Origin: Dokdonella_A sp049583635
GTDB taxonomy: Bacteria; Pseudomonadota; Gammaproteobacteria; Xanthomonadales; Rhodanobacteraceae
Assembly: GCA_049583635.1 (NCBI GenBank)
Contig: JBAUWF010000097.1
Span: 1-26,385 of the forward strand
Direction of reading: 5' to 3'
Length of the DNA stretch: 26,385 nucleotides
The notes beneath the pieces were generated by a model. That model saw only the letters and a list, made by a program, of their open reading frames with translations, was not told the origin of the DNA and ran no database searches. Every line of letters begins with the position of its first letter. Within the stretch, counting starts at the first letter, position 1. Positions 7,922 through 14,214 of the stretch are shown here, one piece after another. The position numbers and the translations under genes were made by a program.

Positions 7922-8512
7922 TCATCGCAGCGCCGCCTTGAGCGCCTTGCGGATGATGTCCTCGGCGCTGTCGCCCGGCGCGGATGCATCCCTGACCAGA
8001 CGTGAAATCTCGGCCGGCTTGTAACCGAGCGATTGCAGCGCCACGCCAGCCTCGCTGAGCGGATCGCGCGCCACGCTGCCGGCTGTTCCCGCGCGGGCAC
8101 CATCGCCCGGCGCATTCACCCGATCGCGCAATTCCACCAGCATGCGTTCGGCGGTCTTCTTGCCGATCCCCGGTATGCGCGTCAACGCGGCGATATCGCC
8201 GCCGTGAATGAGCCGCGCGAACTCGTCCGCATTGACCGCCGATAGCACCGCGAGCGCAATCTTCGCGCCGATGCCGGCGACTTTCTGCAGGCTGCGGAAC
8301 AGCGCGCGTTCGCCTTCGCTCAGAAACCCGTACAGCGCTACCGTGTCGTCCTTGACCGCGTAATGCGTGTACAGCAACACGTCCTGCCCGATTCCGGGCA
8401 GGTCGAAGAACGTCGACATCGGTGCTTCGAGTTCATAGCCGACACCGCCCACGTCGATCACCAGCCATGGCGGCTGCTTGGCTTCGATCCGGCCGTTGAG
8501 GCGTCCGATCAT
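7922..8512 (-). CDS. ruvA: RuvA, Holliday junction DNA-binding subunit
   Basis: RuvA binds the four-way junction as a tetramer and loads RuvB. From the ATG at 8512 the protein is 196 residues (E. coli 203). It begins with the family-typical MIGRLNGRIE, has an N-terminal OB fold, two helix-hairpin-helix motifs (VAGIGAKIAL and IPGIGKKTAERM, about residues 78-120), and after a flexible linker a C-terminal RuvB-binding domain (about 150-196). The start codon overlaps the ruvC stop as ATGA. An in-frame ATG at 8527 would add five residues, but the N-terminus from 8512 matches the family exactly. Confidence 0.97.
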   Translation of the reverse strand: MIGRLNGRIEAKQPPWLVIDVGGVGYELEAPMSTFFDLPGIGQDVLLYTHYAVKDDTVALYGFLSEGERALFRSLQKVAGIGAKIALAVLSAVNADEFARLIHGGDIAALTRIPGIGKKTAERMLVELRDRVNAPGDGARAGTAGSVARDPLSEAGVALQSLGYKPAEISRLVRDASAPGDSAEDIIRKALKAALR

Positions 8513-9027
8513 CGTCTGCGTCTCCATGCAGCACGCGGGATGCCGAGTCGCGCGGTGCTCGCGCGCGTGTGCGCGTGGGTTAGCGCGAGCGCCAGCGCAT
8601 CGGCAGCGTCGGCCTGCAGCTTGTCTTCCAGGTTCAACAGAATTCCGACCATGTGCTGTACCTGCCCCTTGCCGGCGCCGCCGCCGCCGACCACCGCCTG
8701 CTTGACCTCGCGCGCAGCGTATTCGCTGACCGCCAGTCCGCGCGTGACAACGGCGCAGATGGCGGCGCCACGCGCCTGACCGAGCTTGAGCGCCGAATCG
8801 GGGTTGCGCGCCATGAAAACGCGCTCGATCGCGACTTCGCTCGGCCGATGCGCGTCGATGATCGCGCACAGCTCGTCGAAAATCTGTTTGAGCCGCAACG
8901 GAAAGCTGTCGTTGGCAAGCAGGTTCAGCGCGTCGTGGAACACGTGCCGGCTGGAACCGGCCCCGGTCACGTCAATGATGCCGATGCCAGTGCAGCGGCT
9001 GCCCGGATCGATGCCCATGATGCGCAC
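8509..9027 (-). CDS. ruvC: RuvC, Holliday junction resolvase
   Basis: RuvC cuts the Holliday junction after RuvAB branch migration. With the GTG at 9027 the protein has 172 residues (E. coli 173). The RNase H-like catalytic acidic residues are all visible: Asp7 in GIDPGSRCTG, Glu68 in VAIERVF, and Asp140 and Asp143 in QADAADALALALTH. I chose the GTG because it places the family motif at the usual distance from the N-terminus; an ATG at 9018 would leave only one residue before GIDPG. The frame stays open to 9117, but that extension is not family-like. No clear ribosome site is visible. It lies about 130 nt downstream of yebC and overlaps ruvA by 4 nt. Confidence 0.95.
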   Translation of the reverse strand: MRIMGIDPGSRCTGIGIIDVTGAGSSRHVFHDALNLLANDSFPLRLKQIFDELCAIIDAHRPSEVAIERVFMARNPDSALKLGQARGAAICAVVTRGLAVSEYAAREVKQAVVGGGGAGKGQVQHMVGILLNLEDKLQADAADALALALTHAHTRASTARLGIPRAAWRRRR

Positions 9028-9160
9028 CGTCGCGGGCTGCGGGCCGGGTAGCGGGGACCGGCAAGTCGGCGCCATCCCGCGAGCGGCGAGCGGATGCTCG
9101 AGACGAGACTTCACCACCGATTCCCGATCCTTCGTCGCGCCAGTCGCCCAGTTCCTGATT

Positions 9161-9901
9161 TCATGCGTAGGCTTCGGCCGGCAGGTCGGCGTTCGAGTAC
9201 ACCACGCGCACGTCGTCGAGATCGTCGAGCCAGTCGAGCAGCCGCGCGACCGTGTGTGCCTGATCGCCCTCGAGCGCGATGTCGGTTTCCGCGCGCAACG
9301 TGACTTCGGCCTCGGCGGGCAGCAATTCGGCGCCCTTCATCGCATCAAGCACCGCCTCGAACGACTCGGGTGCGGTCAGTACTTCCACCGAACCATCTTC
9401 CGGAAACGACACCACATCGTCGGCACCCGCCTCGATCGCGACCTCCATGATGCGCTCCTCGTCCGCGCCCGGCGCGAACGACAAGACGCCCTGCTTGCGA
9501 AACAAATAGCCGACCGAGCCGTCGGTGCCGAGATTGCCGCCGAACTTGGAAAATGCGTGGCGTACATCCGCGACCGTACGCAAATGGTTGTCGGTCGTGC
9601 ACTCGACTATCACGGCGACGCCGCCCGGTGCATAACCTTCATAACGCACATCTTCGTAATGTACTCCTTCGAGTTCACCGGTGGCCTTCTTGATCGCGCG
9701 ATCGATCGCATCGCGTGTCATGTTCGCCGTCAACGCCTTGTCGATTGCGAGGCGCAGGCGCGGATTGGCGGCCGGATCGCCGCCGCCGTTGCGCGCTGCA
9801 ACCGTGATCTCGCGAATGAGCTTGGTGAACACCTTGCCACGCTTGGAATCCTGCGCGTTCTTGCGATGCTGGATATTCGCCCATTTGGAATGACCGGCCA
9901 T
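9161..9901 (-). CDS. yebC: YebC/PmpR-family translation or regulatory protein
   Basis: The 246-residue protein begins with the invariant MAGHSKWANIQHRKNAQDSK and continues with the three-domain YebC architecture, including TRDAIDRAIKKATGE (about 62-76) and the YEGYAPGGVAVIVE segment (about 87-100). Family members have been described as DNA-binding regulators (PmpR in Pseudomonas) and, more recently, as ribosome-associated factors that help translation of proline stretches; which role applies here cannot be told. The proline-rich PAPPK repeat of TolA and the proline run of Pal in the same block would be natural clients of the latter role (inference). It sits between a hydrolase gene and ruvC, the usual place before ruvC in gammaproteobacteria. 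Confidence 0.96.
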   Translation of the reverse strand: MAGHSKWANIQHRKNAQDSKRGKVFTKLIREITVAARNGGGDPAANPRLRLAIDKALTANMTRDAIDRAIKKATGELEGVHYEDVRYEGYAPGGVAVIVECTTDNHLRTVADVRHAFSKFGGNLGTDGSVGYLFRKQGVLSFAPGADEERIMEVAIEAGADDVVSFPEDGSVEVLTAPESFEAVLDAMKGAELLPAEAEVTLRAETDIALEGDQAHTVARLLDWLDDLDDVRVVYSNADLPAEAYA

Positions 9902-10046
9902 ACCGAACCATCACCCTCTCGTCATGAAGGCGTGACTTTATCAGGCTCACAGCCAACCGGCCCGCGGCCCGGCGCGAAAGTCGTTGATCCGGCGACTCCG
10001 GGCAAACTCCGCGCGCAACGTGACGAAATCAAAGGGCGCCGACTGC

Positions 10047-10673
10047 TCAAGGCGCCAACGCAAATCGCCCGTTGCGCAGAAACGCGACCGCGAGCCCCGC
10101 CGCTTCGCTCGAAAACAGCAAGCCGGTATGGCTGGCCGAGACCACGCAATGATCGCTGATGCCGGGCAATTCGGTTTCGGCGACGTTGACAGTGCCATCA
10201 CTCGGTCCGATCAGTCCGCCCGCGAAAAAACCGAGCCCGAGCGGCAGGCATCCGGCGATGACGCCGACCTCGCGGGTCCCGGCCCAGGCATCGACGCCAC
10301 CGGTCAACAAGTCCAGACTGCGACCGAGCATCCATGTTCCACCGGGCCAGCGCGCCAACCCGCGCGCCGACGCGCTGCCGCGCAGCGGCGAACCGAGGCA
10401 GACGATGCGCCCCGGCGGCAAATCGTCGGCATGACGCAGCGCTCGCAACGCCAGCAGGCCACCGAGGCTGTGGCCGAGCAGATGAACGCTGTCGCCGTCG
10501 GCGGCACGAATGCGTCCGCGCAGACGCTCGACGGCCCGGTCCGGATCGCCCGCGGTACTGTCGTATTCGAAAAAGTCGACGGTAAACCCGCACGCACGCA
10601 ATTGCCGCGCCAGCGGCCGCAAGGTGAAGCCGCGCATCCAGATGCCGTGCAGCAGGATTACGTGAGTGGCCAT
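10047..10673 (-). CDS. Alpha/beta-hydrolase (lipase/esterase-like), cytoplasmic
   Basis: The 208-residue protein has a complete alpha/beta-hydrolase catalytic set: the oxyanion-region HGIW (9-12), the nucleophile elbow GHSLGG with Ser69 (67-72), an acid in PSDGTVNV (Asp159) and a histidine in SASHTGLLF (His182). There is no signal peptide or membrane segment, so it probably acts in the cytoplasm. The small size and GHSLGG elbow resemble PGAP1-like or lipase-type serine hydrolases; the substrate is unknown. The ATG at 10673 lies 37 nt after the aspS stop, so it is likely cotranscribed with aspS and yebC. It is an addition to the usual aspS-yebC pair. Confidence 0.85.
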   Translation of the reverse strand: MATHVILLHGIWMRGFTLRPLARQLRACGFTVDFFEYDSTAGDPDRAVERLRGRIRAADGDSVHLLGHSLGGLLALRALRHADDLPPGRIVCLGSPLRGSASARGLARWPGGTWMLGRSLDLLTGGVDAWAGTREVGVIAGCLPLGLGFFAGGLIGPSDGTVNVAETELPGISDHCVVSASHTGLLFSSEAAGLAVAFLRNGRFALAP

Positions 10674-10710
10674 GCAACAACAGTGACTCGCAGCGGGCGT
10701 CTCAAACCCA

Positions 10711-12471
10711 TCAGGTCTTTCCGGACAACTTGATATGCAACTCGTCGAGTTGCGCTGCGGGAATCGCCGATGGCGCCTCGGTCATGAGATCCTGCGCGCT
10801 GGTCGTCTTCGGAAACGCAATCACGTCGCGGATCGAGTCGGTACCGGCCACCAGCGCTGCGATACGATCGATGCCGAACGCGATGCCCCCGTGCGGCGGC
10901 GCGCCGTAACGCAACGCCTCGAGCAGGAAACCGAACTTCGTCTCGGCCTCCTGCTTGCCGATACCGAGCAGATCGAACACCGCGCTCTGCATGTCGTCGC
11001 GATGGATACGTATCGAGCCGCCACCGATCTCGTTGCCGTTCAATACCATGTCGTAGCCGCGCGACACCGCGATTCTGGCGTTCGCTCGCAGGTCGGCCAC
11101 GTCGTCCACCGCCGGCGCTGTAAACGGGTGATGCAGGGCAACGTAACGCTGCGCGTCGTCATCGTATTCGAACATCGGGAAGTCGGTGACCCACAGCGGC
11201 CTCCAGGCGTTCATGACAAGCCCGCGATCCTTGCCGATTTTGAGCCTGAGCGCACCCATGAAGTCGCACACCGTTTTCCACGGTCCCGCGCCAAAAAACA
11301 CAAGGTCGCCGGTATCGGCGGCCGTCGCATCGAGCAACGCGTCCAATGTCGCATCATCGAAAAACTTCGCGATCGGCGAATTGACACCATTGCGTCCGGC
11401 GGTCCGGTCGGCAACCTTGATCCAGGCCAGACCCTTGGCGCCGTATTTAGCGGTGTGTGCGGCGCAATCATCGATCTGCTTGCGACTCAGCTCGGCGCCG
11501 TCAGGCACACGCAACGCGGCAACGCGGCCAGCGTCGCGCCCGGCCCAATCGGCGAACACCTTGAATTCGCTCGCCTTGACCAGATCCGCGACATCGATCA
11601 ATTCGAGATCGACGCGCAAATCCGGTTTGTCGGACCCGTAACGGCGCATCGCCTCGGCGTAGGTCATGCGCGGGAACGGATCGGGCAGGTCCACGTCGGC
11701 GACTTCGCGCAGCACGTCGCGGATCATCGCCTCGACGGTATGTTGCACGGTGTCTTCGTCGACAAACGCGAGTTCGATGTCGAGCTGGGTGAACTCGGGC
11801 TGACGGTCGGCGCGCAGATCCTCATCGCGAAAACAGCGTGCGATCTGATAATAGCGGTCGAAGCCCGCGACCATCAGCAGCTGCTTGAACAACTGCGGTG
11901 ATTGCGGCAGCGCGAAAAAAGTGCCGGCATGCAGACGCGACGGCACCAGATAATCGCGCGCGCCCTCGGGCGTCGCCTTGGTCAGGATCGGCGTTTCGAT
12001 ATCCTGAAACCCGGCCGCATCGAGCCAGTGGCGCAACGCCGACACCAGGCGCGTGCGCAAGCGCAGCTTGCGCTGCATGTCCGGCTGACGAAGGTCGAGG
12101 TAACGGTACTTGAGCCGCAGTTCCTCGTTCGGATTCTCGTGCAGCGCAAACGGCAGATTCGCCGCGCCGTTGAGCACCTCGATGGTGTCGGCCAGCACTT
12201 CGACGCGACCGGTCGGAATGCGTTCATTGATATTGCTGCGCGCACGTACCGTGCCGCGGACGCGCAGACAGAACTCGTAACGCACCTGATTGGCGATCGC
12301 GAACGCCGATGAGTTGTCCGGATCGACCACGATCTGGACGATGCCCTCGTGATCGCGCAGGTCGATGAAGATCACGCCGCCGTGATCGCGACGGGTGTCG
12401 GCCCAGCCGCACAGCGCGACGGCCTGGCCGATCAACGCCTCGTCGACGAGGCCGCAGTAATGGGTACGCAT
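10711..12471 (-). CDS. aspS: Aspartyl-tRNA synthetase, bacterial type
   Basis: AspRS charges tRNA-Asp. From the ATG at 12471 the protein has 586 residues (E. coli 590). It has an N-terminal OB-fold anticodon domain (about 1-110), the class II catalytic core with motif 2 FRDEDLRADRQPEFTQLD (214-231) and motif 3 GGIAFGIDRIAAL (about 528-540), and the bacterial GAD insertion. A GTG at 12477 would add two residues, but GGAG with a 5-nt spacer and the family N-terminus MRTHYCG favour 12471. Residue 30 is His (RRDHGG), where the discriminating E. coli enzyme has Leu. His at this site has been linked to relaxed anticodon recognition, so this may be a non-discriminating enzyme that also charges tRNA-Asn (inference). 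A candidate promoter lies just upstream. Confidence 0.97.
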   Translation of the reverse strand: MRTHYCGLVDEALIGQAVALCGWADTRRDHGGVIFIDLRDHEGIVQIVVDPDNSSAFAIANQVRYEFCLRVRGTVRARSNINERIPTGRVEVLADTIEVLNGAANLPFALHENPNEELRLKYRYLDLRQPDMQRKLRLRTRLVSALRHWLDAAGFQDIETPILTKATPEGARDYLVPSRLHAGTFFALPQSPQLFKQLLMVAGFDRYYQIARCFRDEDLRADRQPEFTQLDIELAFVDEDTVQHTVEAMIRDVLREVADVDLPDPFPRMTYAEAMRRYGSDKPDLRVDLELIDVADLVKASEFKVFADWAGRDAGRVAALRVPDGAELSRKQIDDCAAHTAKYGAKGLAWIKVADRTAGRNGVNSPIAKFFDDATLDALLDATAADTGDLVFFGAGPWKTVCDFMGALRLKIGKDRGLVMNAWRPLWVTDFPMFEYDDDAQRYVALHHPFTAPAVDDVADLRANARIAVSRGYDMVLNGNEIGGGSIRIHRDDMQSAVFDLLGIGKQEAETKFGFLLEALRYGAPPHGGIAFGIDRIAALVAGTDSIRDVIAFPKTTSAQDLMTEAPSAIPAAQLDELHIKLSGKT

Positions 12472-12528
12472 GAACACTCCGCAGACGGGACTCGCGATAC
12501 CGACCGGCGGCGTCGCGCGAGGCGCCGA

Positions 12529-12558
12529 ATGCTACGGAGGATTGCGCCGTACTGCAAA
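12529..12558 (-). promoter_or_regulatory. Candidate sigma-70 promoter for aspS
   Basis: On the minus strand TTGCAG (12552-12557; alternatively TTTGCA at 12553-12558) is followed after 17 (or 18) nt by TAGCAT (12529-12534). A start site near 12522 would give a leader of about 50 nt ending in the GGAG ribosome site. It lies between the hairpin at 12577-12606 and aspS, so aspS can be expressed independently of the two genes upstream. Similarity to the consensus is moderate. Confidence 0.45.
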
Positions 12559-12576
12559 GATTCTGCGCACAACGCG

Positions 12577-12613
12577 GAAACGGCGATCAATCCTGATCGC
12601 CGTTTCGTTTTTT
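12577..12613 (+). terminator. Perfect 13-bp hairpin with T-tract on the plus strand
   Basis: Bases 12577-12589 and 12594-12606 form a perfect 13-bp stem with loop ATCC, followed on the plus strand by G and six T (12608-12613). This is a textbook intrinsic terminator for plus-strand transcription, although every gene around it is on the minus strand. Read on the minus strand it is preceded by an A-tract and followed only by CCGCGTTGTG, so as a terminator for the DUF3011 gene it would be weak. Confidence 0.75.
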
Positions 12614-12680
12614 CCGGTGCGCTCCGGGATCGCCTCGCCGATCCGTGCCTTGTTCCGGAGCTCGAAATTGTCGTTTGCGC

Positions 12681-13223
12681 TCAGCGCCAGCGACGGTCGA
12701 CGCCAAACACCGCCGAACAACCGTTATTGACCCAGATCCCTGCGCGATTCCAGCCCCAGGTCCGACCTTCGACGCAACGTGTATCGGAAATCTGGCGCCG
12801 CACCGCTACCCGGCTGCCACGCCCCGTATCGACCTGACAGAAGTGGTAACGAAAGTCTTTGCTGTCGCAGCGCACGGCGATGCTTCGATCCCAACCGGAG
12901 CCCGGTCGCCAATCACCGTGGTCGCCACGGTCTCCACGGTCTCCACGGCGTCCACCGCGCCCGGCCTCGACGAATGTGCCGCCGCAACCCTTGTCCACCC
13001 AGATACCGCGACGATCGACGCCCCAGGAACGCCCGCGTACACAGGCCGAATCGGACGTCTGCCGCACAAGTTCGGCATCGCGCCATGGTACGGCGCAATG
13101 CGCCGGCCGAAAACCCTGACTCGTGCAGCTGATTGCGTCATGACGATTACCGCGCGCGTGGGCTGCCGAGACCGGCAGTACGAACAACCCAATTAACCCG
13201 AAGACTGCGCAACGCAAGATCAT
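12681..13223 (-). CDS. Secreted protein with two DUF3011 repeats
   Basis: The 180-residue protein has a signal peptide (hydrophobic 5-20, likely cleaved after AHA at 21-23). Two homologous modules follow, at about residues 31-84 and 117-173. Each carries four cysteines (33, 43, 61, 80 and 119, 129, 150, 169) and the pattern Q-SD-C-GR-WG--R-GIWV--GC, which I recognise as DUF3011; two disulfides per module are likely. The modules are joined by a glycine- and arginine-rich linker with GDRGDRGDHGD. Function is unknown; the predicted location is periplasm or outside the cell. The ATG at 13223 is preceded by GGGAGTAGGGAACC, a good ribosome site. It is inserted between the FmdB gene and aspS, which are normally adjacent. 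Confidence 0.85.
   Translation of the reverse strand: MILRCAVFGLIGLFVLPVSAAHARGNRHDAISCTSQGFRPAHCAVPWRDAELVRQTSDSACVRGRSWGVDRRGIWVDKGCGGTFVEAGRGGRRGDRGDRGDHGDWRPGSGWDRSIAVRCDSKDFRYHFCQVDTGRGSRVAVRRQISDTRCVEGRTWGWNRAGIWVNNGCSAVFGVDRRWR
12925..12951. repeat. 9-bp in-frame tandem repeat in the DUF3011 linker
   Basis: CCACGGTCT occurs at 12925-12933 and 12934-12942, followed by the variant CCACGGCGT at 12943-12951. On the coding strand the units give a Gly-Asp-Arg periodicity in the linker between the two modules. Copy-number change would keep the frame and only alter linker length. Confidence 0.85.
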
Positions 13224-13336
13224 GGTTCCCTACTCCCGATTGGTTGGAGCCGCAAAGTGTACGCGCACTAACTGAAGCGGCGCGAAATACACCGACGCGG
13301 CACAGGCGACGCCAGATGAAACTCCGCTTTCCAGCC

Positions 13337-13744
13337 TTATGCGGACGGGGAAGAGGGCTTGGTCCGGGCGGTCTTGCTGTTGGTCGCGCCGCCCTCGTTG
13401 GTGCCGGATTTGCCGGCGGCGGTCGAAGGGGCCGCCGTTGACTTTTCGGCGGACTCGGGCCTGGCGTCCTGCTTGGTGGCGTCCTGCCTGGTTTCCGTCT
13501 TTGATCCATCCTCGCTTTTGGGCGCCTCGTCCTTCGCGGCGAGATTACGCTTCTTGTCACCTTCCTTCTTGAAATCGGTTTCGTACCATCCGCTGCCGGC
13601 GAGTCGAAACGCCGGCGCATTGAGGACACGATGCAGCGTCTTTCGACCGCACTCCGGGCACGCCACCGGATCGACATCCGACAGTTTCTGCAGGCGGTCG
13701 AAGCGATGGGCGCACGACGCGCACTCGAACTCGTAGATCGGCAT
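13337..13744 (-). CDS. FmdB-family zinc ribbon protein with long charged tail
   Basis: The protein starts MPIYEFECASCAHRFDRLQ, the signature of the FmdB / CxxC zinc-ribbon regulatory family. Cysteines 8, 11, 29 and 32 (CASC and CPEC) form the metal site, and the conserved FRLAGSGWYETDF (about 49-61) follows. The family core ends near residue 65; the remaining 70 residues are a low-complexity K-, E-, T- and S-rich tail, probably disordered. I chose the ATG at 13744 because it gives the family N-terminus; upstream frame to 13840 is not family-like. The molecular role is not established, although the gene is regularly found beside aspS. It is the first gene of the minus-strand block. Confidence 0.9.
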   Translation of the reverse strand: MPIYEFECASCAHRFDRLQKLSDVDPVACPECGRKTLHRVLNAPAFRLAGSGWYETDFKKEGDKKRNLAAKDEAPKSEDGSKTETRQDATKQDARPESAEKSTAAPSTAAGKSGTNEGGATNSKTARTKPSSPSA

Positions 13745-13788
13745 TTGACCCCCGTCCAGCAGTATCGCGGGCACCCGTTGCCCGGGCC

Positions 13789-13818
13789 GACATATGGCAG
13801 TGACTTCGGCTTTTTCAA
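13789..13818 (-). promoter_or_regulatory. Candidate promoter for the FmdB gene
   Basis: On the minus strand TTGAAA (13813-13818; five of six consensus bases) is followed after 18 nt by TATGTC (13789-13794), a weak -10. The predicted start near 13782 gives a leader of about 38 nt. It may be the promoter of the whole minus-strand block. Confidence 0.35.
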
Positions 13819-14171
13819 GTCGACCACCCGTGTGGCACACGCCTCTTCAATTCCCGGACCACCTCACGCTGCCTGCCGCACCACCCTTTCGTCATACTCG
13901 ATCGCTGCCGGGATGCCGCGGTCGGCGGACGCGCAGTTCCTCGTTGCGATCAGCCCGGATCGCAACGTTACGCGAACGTCTCACGCGGCCTGTAACGCCA
14001 GTGTCTCGCACTGTGCTGCGGCAAGGTAGTACTCTGTCAGAACATACGACGGTGCAGCGATGGTTGTCAGCGACGGGCACGCCGTGCGGCTTCAATCGTG
14101 TGTTGAGTTGGAGGGCGTGAAAACGTATCAAGATGAACCTTTATCGACAGCGAAATAGTCGCCGAAGCATC

Positions 14172-14180
14172 TGCTAGCAT
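14172..14180 (+). promoter_or_regulatory. Candidate extended -10 promoter of the kinase operon
   Basis: TGCTAGCAT carries a TAGCAT -10 (14175-14180) with the TG extension two bases upstream, about 35 nt before the kinase start codon. No good -35 stands at 16-18 nt, which would suit an extended -10 or activator-dependent promoter. TCGACA at 14144-14149 is too far upstream (25 nt) to pair with it. Confidence 0.4.
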
Positions 14181-14214
14181 CCGGTACCGAAGACGCCACA
14201 GGACGGGGCGTGAA

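Larger units (their letters stand above)
13745..14214. other. Divergent intergenic region with a 10-bp hairpin
   Basis: This region of about 470 bp separates the minus-strand block from the plus-strand kinase operon and holds no convincing gene. It contains a perfect inverted repeat CGTTGCGATC (13942-13951) / GATCGCAACG (13958-13967) with loop AGCCCG. CGTTAC (13966-13971) and GTAACG (13992-13997) form a second, overlapping pair. There is no T-tract, so these look more like protein-binding or structural sites than terminators. The part nearest the kinase gene (14110-14180) is noticeably more AT-rich, as expected for a promoter. Confidence 0.6.

Noticed and set aside
7900..8115. Longer Kup N-terminus reaching into ruvA
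   Set aside because: The extension is arginine-rich, antagonistic to the membrane protein pattern and overlaps ruvA codons; the family start is at 7899.
9028..9117. Longer RuvC N-terminus starting at 9117
   Set aside because: It would add 30 residues not found in the family; the GTG at 9027 gives the normal length and spacing to Asp7.
10735..11901. Plus-strand open frame of 388 codons opposite aspS
   Set aside because: It is the antisense shadow of a well-supported aspS; the product is rich in Arg, His and Gln with no motif, as is usual opposite GC-rich genes.
12925..12951. CRISPR-like short repeats
   Set aside because: Units are only 9 bp, contiguous without spacers, and lie inside a coding region as a Gly-Asp-Arg linker.
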